Notes under the pieces: generated by a model
Database searches by the model: none
Told to the model about the DNA's origin: nothing
Seen by the model: only the letters and a program-made list of their open reading frames with translations
Translations under genes and position numbers: made by a program
Assembly: GCF_052857255.1 (NCBI RefSeq)
Contig: NC_135505.1
Span: forward strand, 40,013,864-40,077,863
DNA length: 64,000 nt
Source: Amblyomma americanum
Lineage: Eukaryota > Arthropoda > Arachnida > Ixodida > Ixodidae
Direction of reading: 5' to 3'
Part shown: piece after piece, positions 1 through 13,600 of the stretch
How the letters are laid out: each line of letters opens with the position of its first letter
Position numbering within the stretch: position 1 is the stretch's first letter

Positions 1-247
1 TTGTTTTTTGGCTTTGAAATACTTCGGAACTTCTAGGTGCAGCCTGCGAAGGATAGTAGACGCAGTTTAGGCGTGTTCTCCAGTGTCGTCCACTGCTACG
101 TGCGAGTGCCGGCGGATCGCTGACGTGCTGCTTTAAATGCTGCGTCTGGGGGCCTGGCCTGCGCAGACCACTCGACGCGCAGATTCCCTGGGAGATGTTC
201 AGGCCGGCGCACATGTTTTTCGGCTTGGAAATACTTCGGAACTTCTA

Positions 248-3200
248 GGTGCAGCCTGCGAAGGATAGTAGACGCAGTTTAAGTGTGTTCTTCAGTGTCG
301 TCCACTGCTGCTGCGTGCGAGTGCCGGCAGATCGCTGACGTGCTGCTTTTAAATGCTGCGCCTGGGGGCCTGGCCTGCGCACGAACCACTCGATGCGCAG
401 AATCTCTGGGAGATGATCAGGTCGGCGCGCTTGTTTTTGCCTTGGAAATACTTCGGAACTTCTAGGTGGAGCCTGCGAGGATAGTAGTTGCAGTTTAAGG
501 GTGTACCCAAGTGTCGTCCACTGCTGCGTGCGAGTGCCGGCGGATCGCTGACGTGCTGCTTTTAAATGCTGAGCCTGGGGGCCTGGCCTGCGCAGACCAC
601 TCATTGCGCACAATCCCTGGGAGATTATCAGGCCGGCGCACTTCTTTTTTGCTTTGAATACCTCGAACTTCTAGGTGCAACCTGCGAAGGATAGTAGACG
701 CAGTTTAGCGTCCTCTCCTGTGTCGTCCACTGCTGCGTGCGGAGTGCCGGCGGATCGCTGACGTGCTGCTTTAAAATGCTGCGTCTGGGGGCCTGGCCTG
801 CGCAGACCACTAAATGCGCAGAATCCCAGGAAGGTGATCAGGCCGGCGCACTTGTTTTTGGCTTGGAAATACTTCGGAACTTCTAGGTGCCAGCCTGGCG
901 GAAGGATAGTAGACGCAGATTAAGCGTGTTCTCAAGGGTCGTCCACTGCTGCTGCGTGCGAGTGAAGAATAATCGCAGACGTGCTGCTTTAAATGCTGCG
1001 CTGGGGCCTGGCCTGCCTAGACCACTCTATGCGCAGAATCTTTGGGAGATGATCAGCCGCGCACTTGTTTTTTGCTTGGAAATACTTCGGAACTTCTAGG
1101 TGCAGCTGCGAAGGATAGTAGACACAGTTTAAGCGTGTTCTTCAGTGTCGTCCACTTCTGCGTGCGAGTGCCGGCGGATCGCTGACGTGCTGCTTTTAAA
1201 TGCTGCGCCTGGGTTCTGGCCTGCGCAGACCACTCGACGCGCAGAATCCCCTGCAGATGATCAGGCCGGCGCACTTGTTTTTCGGCTTTGAAATACTTCG
1301 GACCACTAGGTGCAGCCTGCTAAGGATGTAGACGCAGTTTGAGCGTGTTCTCCAGTGTCGTCCACTGCTGCTGCGTGCGAGTGCCGGCAGATCGCTGACG
1401 TGCTGCTTTTAAATCTGCGCCTGGGAACCTAACTTCGCAGACCACTCGATGCGCAGAATCCCTTGGAGATGATCATGTAAGCGCACTTGTTTTTCGGCTT
1501 GGAAATACTTCGTAACGTTTAGTGCCACCTGCGAAGGATAGTAGACGCATTTTAAGCGTGTTCTCCTGTGTCGTCCACTGCTGCGTGCGAGTGCCGGCGG
1601 ATCGCTGACGTGCTGCTTTAAAATGCTGCGTCTGGGGCCTGGCCTGCGCAGACCACTAATGCGCAGAATCCCAGGAAGGTGATCAGGCCGGCGCACTTGT
1701 TTTTGCTTGGAAATTACTTCGGAACTTTTAGGCGCAGCGTGCGAAGGATAGTAGACGCAGATTAAGCGTGTTCTCAAGGGTCGTCCACTGCTGCTGCGTG
1801 CGAGTGAAGAATAATCGCAGACGTGCTGCTTTTAAAATGCTGCGCCTGGGGGCCTGGCCTGCGCAGACCACTCGATGCGCAGAATCCCTTGAAGATGATC
1901 AGGCGGGCGCACTTGTTTTTGGCTTGGAAATACTTCGGAACTTCTAGGTGCAGCCTGCGAAGGATAGTAGACACAGTTTAAGCGTGTTCTTCAGTGTCGT
2001 CCACTTCTGCGTGCGAGTGCCGGCGGATCGCTGACGTGCTGCTTTTAAATGCTGCGCCTGGGGTTCTGGCCTGCGCAGACCACTCGACGCGCAGAATCCC
2101 CTGCAGATGATCAGGCCGGCGCACTTGTTTTTCGGCTTTGAAATACTTCGGACCATCTAGGTGCAGCCTGCTAAGGATGGTAGACGCAGTTTGAGCGTGT
2201 TCTCCAGTGTCGTCCACTGCTGCTGCGTGCGAGTGCCGGCAGATCGCTGACGTGCTGCTTTTTAAATCTGCGCCTGGGAACCTAACCTTCGCAGACCACT
2301 CGATGCGCAGAATCCCTTGGAGATGATCATGTAAGCGCACTTGTTTTTCGCTGGAAATACTTCGTAACGTTTAAGTGCCACCTGCGAAGGATAGTAGACG
2401 CATTTTAAGCGTGTTCTCCAGTGTCGTCCACTGCTGCTGCCTGCGAGTGCCAGCGGATCGCTGACGTTCTGCTTTTAAATGCCGAGCCTGGGGGCCTGGC
2501 CTGCGCAGACCACTCAATGCGCAGATTCCCTGGGAGATGTTCAGGCCGGCGCACATGTTTTTCGGCTTGGAAATACTTCGGAACTTCTAGGTGCAGCCTG
2601 CGAAGGATAGTAGACGCAGTTTAAGTGTGTTCTTCAGTGTCGTCCACTGCTGCTGCGCGTGCGAGTGCCGGCAGATCGCTGACGTGCTGCTTTTAAATGC
2701 TGCGCCTGGGGGCCTGGCCTGCGCACACCACTCGATGCGCAGAATCCCTGGGAGATGATCAGGTCGGCGCGCTTGTTTTTTGCCTTGGAAATACTTCGGA
2801 ACTTCTAGGTGGAGCCTGCGAAGGATAGTAAGTTGCAGTTTAAGGTGTACCCAAGTGTCGTCCACTGCTGCGTGCGAGTGCCGGCGGATCGCTGACGTGC
2901 TGCTTTTAAATGCTGAGCCTGGGGCCTGGCCTGCGCAGACCACTCATTGCGCACAATCCCTGGAGATGATCAGGCCGGCGCACTTCTTTTTTGGCTTTGA
3001 AATACCTCGGAACTTCTAGGTGCAACCTGCGAAGGATAGTAGACGCAGTTTAAGCGTCCTCTCCTGTGTCGTCCACTGCTGCGTGCGAGTGCCGGCGGAT
3101 CGCTGACGTGCTGCTTTAAAATGCTGCGTCTGGGGGCCTGGCCTGCGCAGACCACTAAATGCGCAGAATCCCAGGAGGTGATCAGGCCGGCGCACTTGTT

Positions 3201-6200
3201 TTTGGCTTGGAAATACTTCGGAACTTCTAGTGCAGCCTGCGAAGGATAGTAGACGCAGATTAAGCGTGTTCTCAAGGGTCGTCCACTGCTGCTGCGTGCG
3301 AGTGAAGAATAATCGCAGACGTGCTGCTTTAAAATGCTGCGCCTGGGGGCCTGGCCTGCCTAGACCACTCTATGCGCAGAATCTTTGGGAGATGATCAGG
3401 CGGCGCACTTGTTTTTTGCTTGGAAATACTTCGGAACTTCTAGGTGCAGCCTGCGAAGGATAGTAGACACAGTTTAAGCGTGTTCTTCAGTGTCGTCCAC
3501 TTCTGCGTGCGAGTGCCGGCGGATCGCTGACGTGCTGCTTTTAAATGCTGCGCCTGGGGTTCTGGCCCTGCGCAGACCACTCGACGCGCAGAATCCCCTG
3601 CAGATGATCAGGCCGGCGCACTTGTTTTTCGGCTTTGAAATACTTCGGACCATCTAGGTGCAGCCTGCTAAGGATGGTAGACGCAGTTTGAGCGTGTTCT
3701 CCAGTGTCGTCCACTGCTGCTGCGTGCGAGTGCCGGCAGATCGCTGACGTGCTGCTTTTAAATCTGCGCCTGGGAACCTAACCTTCGCAGACCACTCGGA
3801 TGCGCAGAATCCCTTGGAGATGATCATGTAAGCGCACTTGTTTTTCGGCTTGGAAATACTTCGTAACGTTTAGGTGCCACCTGCGAAGGATAGTAGACGC
3901 ATTTTAAGCGTGTTCTCCTGTGTCGTCCACTGCTGCGTGCGAGTGCCGGCGGATCGCTGACGTGCTGCTTTAAAATGCTGCGTCTGGGGGCCTGGCCTGC
4001 GCAGACCACTAAATGCGGCAGAATCCCAGGAAGGTGATCAGGCCGGCGCACTGTTTTTGGCTTGGAAATACTTCGAACTTTTAGGCGCAGCGTGCGAAGG
4101 ATAGTAGACGCAGATTAAGCGTGTTCTCAAGGGTCGTCCACTGCTGCTGCGTGCGAGTGAAGAATAATCGCAGACGTGCTGCTTTAAAATGCTGCGCCTG
4201 GGGGCCTGGCCTGCGCAGACCACTCGATGCGCAGAATCCCTTGAAGATGATCAGGCGGGCGCACTTGTTTTTGGCTTGGAAATACTTCGAACTTCTAGGT
4301 GCAGCCTGCGAAGGATAGTAGACACAGTTTAAGCGTGTTCTTCAGTGTCGTCCACTTCTGCGTGCGCGTGCCGGCGGATCGCTGACGTGCTGCTTTTAAA
4401 TGCTGCGCCTGGGGTTCTGGCTGCGCAGACCACTCGACGCGCAGAATCCCTGCAGATGATCAGGCCGGCGCACTTGTTTTTCGGCTTTGAAATACTTCGG
4501 ACCATCTAGGTGCAGCCTGCTAAGGGATGGTAGACGCAGTTTGAGCGTGTTCTCCAGTGTCGTCCACTGCTGCTGCGTGCGAGTGCCGGCAGATCGCTGA
4601 CGTGCTGCTTTTAAATCTGCGCCTGGGAACCTACCTTCGCAGACCACTCGATGCGCAGAATCCCTTGGAGATGATCATGTAAGCGCACTTGTTTTTCGGC
4701 TTGGAAATACTTCGTAACGTTTAAGTGCCACCTGCGAAGGATAGTAAGACGCATTTAAGCGTGTTCTCCAGTGTCGTCCACTGCTGCTGCCTGCGAGTGC
4801 CAGCGGATCGCTGACGTTCTGCTTTTAAATGCCGAGCCTGGGGGCCTGGCCTGCGCAGACCACTCAATGCGCAGATCCCTGGGAGATGTTCAGGCCGGCG
4901 CACATGTTTTTCGGCTTGGAAATACTTCGAACTTCTAGGTGCAGCCCTGCGAAGGATAGTAGACGCAGTTTAAGTGTGTTCTTCAGTGTCGTCCACTGCT
5001 GCTGCGTGCGAGTGCCGGCAGATCGCTGACGTGCTGCTTTTAAATGCGCGCCTGGGGGGCCTGGGCCTGCGCACACCACTCGATGCGCAGATCCCTGGGA
5101 GATGATCAGGTCGGCGCGCTTGTTTTTTGCCTTGGAAATACTCGGAACTTCTAGGTGGAGCCTGCGAAGGATAGTAGTTGCAGTTTAAGGGTGTACCAAG
5201 TGTCGTCCACTGCTGCGTGCGAGTGCCGGCGGATCGCTGACGTGCTGCTTTTAAATGCTGAGCCTGGGGCCTGGCCTGCGCAGACCACTCATTGCGCACA
5301 ATCCCTGGGAGATGATCAGGCCGGCGCACTTCTTTTTTGGCTTTGAAATACCTCGAACTTCTAGGTGCAACCTGCGAAGGATAGTAGACGCAGTTTAAGC
5401 GTCCTCTCCTGTGTCGTCCACTGCTGCGTGCGAGTGCCGGCGGATCGCTGACGTGCTGCTTTAAAATGCTGCGTCTGGGGGCCTGGCCTGCGCAGACCAC
5501 TAAATGCGCAGATTCCCAGGAAGGTGATCAGGCCGGCGCACTTGTTTTTGGCTTGGAAATACTTCGGAACTTCTAGGTGCAGCCTGCGAAGGATAGTAGA
5601 CGCAGATTAAGCGTGTTCTCAAGGTTCGTCCACTGCTGCTGCGTGCGAGTGAAGAATAATCGCAGGACGTGCTGCTTTTAAAATGCTGCGCCTGGGGGCC
5701 TGGCCTGCCTAGACCACTCTATGCGCAGAATCTTTGGGAGATGATCAGGCCGGCGCACTTGTTTTTTGCTTGGAAATACTCGGAACTTCTCGGTGCAGCC
5801 TGCGAAGGATAGTAAGACACAGTTTAAGCGTGTTCTCCAGTGTCGTCCACTTCTGCGTGCGAGTGCCGGCGGATCGCTGCCGTGCTGCTTTAAATGCTGG
5901 CGCCTGGGGTTCTGGCCTGCGCAGACCACTCGACTCGCAGAATCCCCTGCAGATGATCAGGCCGGCGCACTTGTTTTTCGGCTTGGAAATACTTCGGAAC
6001 ATCTAGGTGCAGCCTGCTAAGGATAGTAGTTGCAGTTTAAGCGTGTTCCCAAGTGTCGTCCACTGCTGCGTGCGAGTGCGGCGGATCGCTGACGTGCTGC
6101 TTTTAAATGCTGAGCCTGGGGGCCTGGTCTGCGCAGACCACTCACTTCGCACAATCCCTGGGAGATGATCAGGCCGGCGCACTTGTTTTTTGGCTTTGAA

Positions 6201-7286
6201 ATACTTCGGAACTTCTAGGTGCAGCCTGCGAAGGATAGTAGACGCAGTTTAGGCGTGTTCTCCAGTGTCGTCCACTGCTACGTGCAAGTGCCGGCGGATC
6301 GCTGACGTGCTGCTTTAAAATGCTGCGTCTGGGAGCCTGGCCTGCGCAGACCACTAAATGCGCAGAATCCCAGGAAGGTGATCAGGCCGGCGCACTTGTT
6401 TTTGGCTTGGAAATACTTCGGAACTTCTAGGTGCAGCGCGCGAAGGATAGTAGACGCAGATTAAGCGTGTTCTCAAGGGTCGTCCACTGCTGCTGCGTGC
6501 GAGTGAAGAAGGATCGCTGACGTGCTGCTTTAAAATGCTGCGCCTGGGGGCATGGCCTGCGCAGACCACTAAATGCGCAGAATCCCAGGAAGGTGATCAG
6601 GCCGGCGCACTTGTTTTTGGCTTGGAAATACTTCGGAACTTCTAGGTGGCAGCCTGCGAAGGGATAGTAGACACAGTTTAAGCCGTGTTCTCCAGTGTCG
6701 TCCACTTCTGCGTGCGAGTGCCGGCGGATCGCTGACGTGCTGCTTTTAAATGCTGCGCCTGGGGTTCTGGCCTGCGCAGACCACTCGACGCGCAGAATCC
6801 CCTGCAGATGATCAGGCCGGCGCACCTGTTTTTCGGCTTTGAAATACTTCGGACCATCTAGGTGCAGCCTGCTAAGGATGGTAGACGCAGTTTGAGCGTG
6901 TTCTCCAGTGTCGTCCACTGCTGCTGCGTGCGAGTGCCGGCAGATCGCTGACGTGCTGCTTTTAAATCTGCGCCTGGGAACCTAACCTTCGCAGACCACT
7001 CGATGCGCAGAATCCCTTGGAGATGATCATGTAAGCGCACTTGTTTTTCGGCTTGGAAATACTTCGTACGTTTAGGTGCACCTGCGAAGGATAGTAGACG
7101 CATTTTAAGCGTGTTCTCCAGTGTCGTTCACTGCTGCTGCGTGCGAGTGCCAGCGATCGCTGACGTTCTGCTTTTAAATGCCGAGCCTGGGGGCCTGGCC
7201 TGCGCAGACACTCAATGCGCAGATTCCCTGGAGATGATCAGGCCGGCGCAATGTTTTTTGGCTTTGAAATACTTCGGAACTTCTAG
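248..7286. repeat. Higher-order repeat of about 2.34 kb (11 monomers), three copies
   Basis: A monomer with the variant GTGTGTTCTTCAGTGTCG follows GGTGCAGCC at about 248, 2,590 and 4,938. A close variant (GTGTGTTCTACAG) is at about 7,287. Spacings are 2,342, 2,348 and 2,349 bp, or 11 monomers. Other monomer types recur at the same spacing, for example the GAAGAATAATCGCAGACG type at 960 and 3,303, and the GCCAGCGGATCGCTGACGTTC type at 2,449 and 4,799. The third copy changes composition near 5.9 kb. Copies differ mainly by single-base indels. Confidence 0.8.
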
Positions 7287-9130
7287 GTGCAGCCTGCGAA
7301 GGATAGTAGACGCAGTTTAAGTGTGTTCTACAGTGTCGTCCACTGCTGCTGCGTGCGAGTGCCGGCAGATCGCTGACGTGCTGCTTTTAAATGCTGCGCC
7401 TGGGGGCCTGGCCTGCGCACACCACTCGATGCGCAGAATCCCTGGGAGATGATCAGGTCGGCGCGCTTGTTTTTGCCTTGGAAATACTTCGGAACTTCTA
7501 GGTGCAGCCTGCGAGGATAGTAGACGCTGATTAAGCGTGTTCTCAAGGGTCGTCACTGCTGCTGCGTGCGAGTGAAGAATAATCGCAGACGTGCTGCTTT
7601 AAAATGCTGCGCCTGGGGCCTGGCCTGCCTAGACCACTCTATGCGCAGAATTTTTGGGAGATGATCAGGCCGGCGCACTTGTTTTTGGCTTGGAAATACT
7701 TCGGAACTTCTCGGTGCAGCCTGCGAAGGATAGTAGACACAGTTTAAGCGTGTTCTCCAGTGTCGTCCACTTCTGCGTGCGAGTGCCGGAGGCATCGCTG
7801 ACGTGCTGCTTTTAAATGCTGCGCCTGGGGGCCTGGCCTGCGCACACCACTCGATGCGCAGAATCCCTGGGAGATGATCAGGTCGGCGCGCTTGTTTTTT
7901 GCCTTGGAAATACTTCGGATCTTCTAGGTGGAGACTGCGAGGATAGTAGTTGCAGTTTAAGGTGTACCCAAGTGTCGTCCACTGCTGCGTGCGAGTGCCG
8001 GCGGATCGCTGACGTGCTGCTTTTAAATGCTGAGCCTGGGGGCCTGGCCTGCGCAGACCACTCATTGCGCACAATCCCTGGGAGATGATCAGGCCGGCGC
8101 ACTTCTTTTTGGCTTTGAAATACCTCGGAACTTCTAGGTGCAACCTGCGAAGGATAGTAGACGCAGTTTAAGCGTCTCTCCTGTGTCGTCCACTGCTGCG
8201 TGCGAGTGCCGGCGGATCGCTGACGTGCTGCTTTAAAATGCTGCGTCTGGGGCCTGGCCTGCGCAGACCACTAATGCGCAGAATCCCAGGAAGGTGATCA
8301 GGCCGCGCACTTGTTTTTGGCTTGGAAATACTTCGGAACTTCTCGGTGCAGCCTGCGAAGGATAGTAGACACAGTTTAAGCGTGTTCTCCAGTGTCGTCC
8401 ACTTCTGCGTGCGAGTGCCGGCGGATCGCTGACGTGCTGCTTTTAAATGCTGCGGTCTGGGGGCCTGGCCTGCGCAGACACACTAAATGCGCAGAATCCC
8501 AGGAAGGTGATCAGGCCGCGCACTTTTTTTTTGGCTTGAAATACTTCGGAACTTCTAGGTGCAGCCTGCGAAGGATAGTAGACGCAGATTAAGCGTGTTC
8601 TCAAGGGTCGTCCACTGCTGCTGCGTGCGAAGTGAAGAATAATCGCAGACGTGCTGCTTTAAATGCTGCGCCTGGGGGCCTGGCCTGCCTAGACCACTCT
8701 ATGCGCAGAATCTTTGGGAGATGATCAGGCCGGCGCACTTGTTTTTGGCTTGGAAATACTTCGGAACTTCTCGGTGCAGCCTGCGAAGGATAGTAGACAC
8801 AGTTTAAGCGTGTTCTCCAGTGTCGTCCCCTTCTGCGTGCGAGTGCCGGCGGATCGCTGACGTGCTGCTTTTAAATGCTGCGTCTGGGGGCCTGGCCTGC
8901 GCAGACCACTAAATGCGCAGAATCCCAGGAAGGTGATCAGGCCGGCGCACTTTTTTTTTGGCTTGGGAAATACTTCGGAACTTCTAGGTGCAGCCTGCGA
9001 ACGATAGTAGACGCAGATTAAGCGTGTTCTCAAGGGTCGTCCACTGCTGCTGCGTGCGAGTGAAGAATAATCGCTGACGTGCTGCTTTAAAATGCTGCGC
9101 CTGGGGGCCTGGCCTGCCTAGACCACTCTA
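7241..9130. repeat. Indel-rich copy of the block at 11,292-13,190
   Basis: The monomer order here matches 11,292-13,190. The landmark GGCCGGCGCAATG lies at 7,241 and 11,292 (offset 4,051). The landmark GACCACTCTA lies at 9,121 and 13,181 (offset 4,060). The growing offset reflects net single-base losses in the left copy, such as GCGAGGATAG for GCGAAGGATAG and TCGTCACTG for TCGTCCACTG. The losses fall in doublets and homopolymers, as expected from uncorrected long-read error, though true decay cannot be excluded. Confidence 0.7.
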
Positions 9131-10639
9131 TGCGCAGTATTTTTGGAGATTATCAGGCCGGCGCACTTGTTTTTGGCTTGAAATACTTCGGAACTTCTAG
9201 GTGCAGCCTGCGAAGGATAGTAGACACAGTTTTAAGCGTGTTCTCCAGTGTCGTCCACTTCTGCGTGCGAGTGCCGGCGGATCGCTGACGTGCTGCTTTT
9301 AAATGCTGCGCCTGGGGGCCTGGCCTGCGCAGACCACTAAATGCGCAGAATCCCAGGAAGGTGATCAGGCCGGCGCACTTGTTTTTGGCTTGGAAATACT
9401 TCGGAACTTCTAGGTGCAGCCTGCGAAGGATAGTAGACGCAGATTAAGCGTGTTCTCAAGGGTCGTCCACTGCTGCTGCGTGCGAGTGAAGAATAATCGC
9501 AGACGTGCTGCTTTAAAATGCTGCGCCTGGGGGCCTGGCCTGCCTAGACCACTCTATGCGCAGAATCTTTGGGAGATGATCAGGCCGGCGCACTTGTTTT
9601 TTGCTTGGAAATACTTCGGAAACTTCTCGGTGCAGCCTGCGAAGGATAGTAGACACAGTTTAAGCGTGTTCTCCAGTGTCGTCCACTTCTGCGTGCGAGT
9701 GCCGGCGGATCGCTGCGTGCTGCTTTTAAATGCTGCGCCTGGGGTTCTGGCCTGCGCAGACCACTCGACGCGCAGAATCCCCTGCAGATGATCAGGCCGG
9801 CGCACTTGTTTTTCGGCTTGGAAATACTTCGGAACATCTAGGTGCAGCCTGCTAAGGATAGTAGTTGCAGTTTAAGCGTGTTCCCAAGTGTCGTCCACTG
9901 CTGCGTGCGAGTGCCGGCGGATCGCTGACGTGCTGCTTTTAAATGCTGAGCCTGGGGGCCTGGTCTGCGCAGACCACTCACTTCGCACAATCCCTGGGAG
10001 ATGATCAGGCCGGCGCACTTGTTTTTTGGCTTTGAAATACTTCGGAACTTCTAGGTGCAGCCTGCGAAGGATAGTAGACGCAGTTTAGGCGTGTTCTCCA
10101 GTGTCGTCCACTGCTACGTGCAAGTGCCGGCGGATCGCTGACGTGCTGCTTTAAAATGCTGCGTCTGGGAGCCTGGCCTGCGCAGACCACTAAATGCGCA
10201 GAATCCCAGGAAGGTGATCAGGCCGGCGCACTTGTTTTTGGCTTGGAAATACTTCGGAACTTCTAGGTGCAGCGCGCGAAGGATAGTAGACGCAGATTAA
10301 GCGTGTTCTCAAGGGTCGTCCACTGCTGCTGCGTGCGAGTGAAGAAGGATCGCTGACGTGCTGCTTTAAAATGCTGCGCCTGGGGGCCTGGCCTGCGCAG
10401 ACCACTAAATGCGCAGAATCCCAGGAAGGTGATCAGGCCGGCGCACTTGTTTTTGGCTTGGAAATACTTCGGAACTTCTAGGTGCAGCCTGCGAAGGATA
10501 GTAGACACAGTTTAAGCGTGTTCTCCAGTGTCGTCCACTTCTGCGTGCGAGTGCCGGCGGATCGCTGACGTGCTGCTTTTAAATGCTGCGCCTGGGGTTC
10601 TGGCCTGCGCAGACCACTCGACGCGCAGAATCCCCTGCA

Positions 10640-13600
10640 GATGATCAGGCCGGCGCACTTGTTTTTCGGCTTTGAAATACTTCGGACCATCTAGGTGCAG
10701 CCTGCTAAGGATGGTAGACGCAGTTTGAGCGTGTTCTACAGTGTCGTCTACTGCTGCTGCGTGCGAGTGCCGGCAGATCGCTGACGTGCTGCTTTTAAAT
10801 CTGCGCCTGGGAACCTAACCTTCGCAGACCACTCGATGCGCAGAATCCCTTGGAGATGATCATGTAAGCGCACTTGTTTTTCGGCTTGGAAATACTTCGT
10901 AACGTTTAGGTGCCGCCTGCGAAGGATAGTAGACGCATTTTAAGCGTGTTCTCCAGTGTCGTTCACTGCTGCTGCGTGCGAGTGCCAGCGGATCGCTGAC
11001 GTTCTGCTTTTAAATGCCGAGCCTGGGGGCCTGGCCTGCGCAGACCACTCAATGCGCAGATTCCCTGGGAGATGTTCAGGCCGGCGCACATGTTTTTCGG
11101 CTTGGAAATACTTTGGAACTTCTAGGTGCAGCCTGCGAAGGATAGTAGACGCAGTTTAAGCGTGTTCTCCAGTGTCGTCCACTGCTGCCTGCGAGTGCCG
11201 GCGGATCGCTGACGTGCTGCTTTAAAATGCTGCGCCTGGGGACCTGGCCTGCGCAGACCACTCCGTGCGCCGAATCCCTGGGAGATGATCAGGCCGGCGC
11301 AATGTTTTTTGGCTTTGAAATACTTCGGAACTTCTAGGTGCAGCCTGCGAAGGATAGTAGACGCAGTTTAAGTGTGTTCTACAGTGTCGTCCACTGCTGC
11401 TGCGTGCGAGTGCCGGCAGATCGCTGACGTGCTGCTTTTAAATGCTGCGCCTGGGGGCCTGGCCTGCGCACACCACTCGATGCGCAGAATCCCTGGGAGA
11501 TGATCAGGTCGGCGCGCTTGTTTTTTGCCTTGGAAATACTTCGGAACTTCTAGGTGCAGCCTGCGAAGGATAGTAGACGCAGATTAAGCGTGTTCTCAAG
11601 GGTCGTCCACTGCTGCTGCGTGCGAGTGAAGAATAATCGCAGACGTGCTGCTTTAAAATGCTGCGCCTGGGGGCCTGGCCTGCCTAGACCACTCTATGCG
11701 CAGAATTTTTGGGAGATGATCAGGCCGGCGCACTTGTTTTTGGCTTGGAAATACTTCGGAACTTCTCGGTGCAGCCTGCGAAGGATAGTAGACACAGTTT
11801 AAGCGTGTTCTCCAGTGTCGTCCACTTCTGCGTGCGAGTGCCGGAGGATCGCTGACGTGCTGCTTTTAAATGCTGCGCCTGGGGGCCTGGCCTGCGCACA
11901 CCACTCGATGCGCAGAATCCCTGGGAGATGATCAGGTCGGCGCGCTTGTTTTTTGCCTTGGAAATACTTCGGAACTTCTAGGTGGAGACTGCGAAGGATA
12001 GTAGTTGCAGTTTAAGGGTGTACCCAAGTGTCGTCCACTGCTGCGTGCGAGTGCCGGCGGATCGCTGACGTGCTGCTTTTAAATGCTGAGCCTGGGGGCC
12101 TGGCCTGCGCAGACCACTCATTGCGCACAATCCCTGGGAGATGATCAGGCCGGCGCACTTCTTTTTTGGCTTTGAAATACCTCGGAACTTCTAGGTGCAA
12201 CCTGCGAAGGATAGTAGACGCAGTTTAAGCGTCTTCTCCTGTGTCGTCCACTGCTGCGTGCGAGTGCCGGCGGATCGCTGACGTGCTGCTTTAAAATGCT
12301 GCGTCTGGGGGCCTGGCCTGCGCAGACCACTAAATGCGCAGAATCCCAGGAAGGTGATCAGGCCGGCGCACTTGTTTTTGGCTTGGAAATACTTCGGAAC
12401 TTCTCGGTGCAGCCTGCGAAGGATAGTAGACACAGTTTAAGCGTGTTCTCCAGTGTCGTCCACTTCTGCGTGCGAGTGCCGGCGGATCGCTGACGTGCTG
12501 CTTTTAAATGCTGCGTCTGGGGGCCTGGCCTGCGCAGACCACTAAATGCGCAGAATCCCAGGAAGGTGATCAGGCCGGCGCACTTTTTTTTTGGCTTGGA
12601 AATACTTCGGAACTTCTAGGTGCAGCCTGCGAAGGATAGTAGACGCAGATTAAGCGTGTTCTCAAGGGTCGTCCACTGCTGCTGCGTGCGAGTGAAGAAT
12701 AATCGCAGACGTGCTGCTTTAAAATGCTGCGCCTGGGGGCCTGGCCTGCCTAGACCACTCTATGCGCAGAATCTTTGGGAGATGATCAGGCCGGCGCACT
12801 TGTTTTTGGCTTGGAAATACTTCGGAACTTCTCGGTGCAGCCTGCGAAGGATAGTAGACACAGTTTAAGCGTGTTCTCCAGTGTCGTCCACTTCTGCGTG
12901 CGAGTGCCGGCGGATCGCTGACGTGCTGCTTTTAAATGCTGCGTCTGGGGGCCTGGCCTGCGCAGACCACTAAATGCGCAGAATCCCAGGAAGGTGATCA
13001 GGCCGGCGCACTTTTTTTTTGGCTTGGAAATACTTCGGAACTTCTAGGTGCAGCCTGCGAACGATAGTAGACGCAGATTAAGCGTGTTCTCAAGGGTCGT
13101 CCACTGCTGCTGCGTGCGAGTGAAGAATAATCGCTGACGTGCTGCTTTAAAATGCTGCGCCTGGGGGCCTGGCCTGCCTAGACCACTCTATGCGCAGAAT
13201 TTTTGGGAGATTATCAGTACGGCGCACTTGTTTTTGGCTTGGAAATACTTCGGAACTTCTAGGTGCAGCCTGCGAAGGATAGTAGACACAGTTTAAGCGT
13301 GTTCTCCAGTGTCGTCCACTTCTGCGTGCGAGTGCCGGCGGATCGCTGACGTGCTGCTTTTAAATGCTGCGCCTGGGGTCCTGGCCTGCGCAGACCACTC
13401 AGTGCGCAGAATCCCTGGGAGATGATCAGGCCGGCGCAATGTTTTTTGGCTTTGAAATACTTCGGAACTTCTAGGTGCAGCCTGCGAAGGATAGTAGACG
13501 CAGTTTAAGTGTGTTCTACAGTGTCGTCCACTAGTGCTGCGTGCGAGTGCGGGCGGATCGCTGACATGCTGCTTTTAAATGCTGCGCTTGGGGGCCTGGC

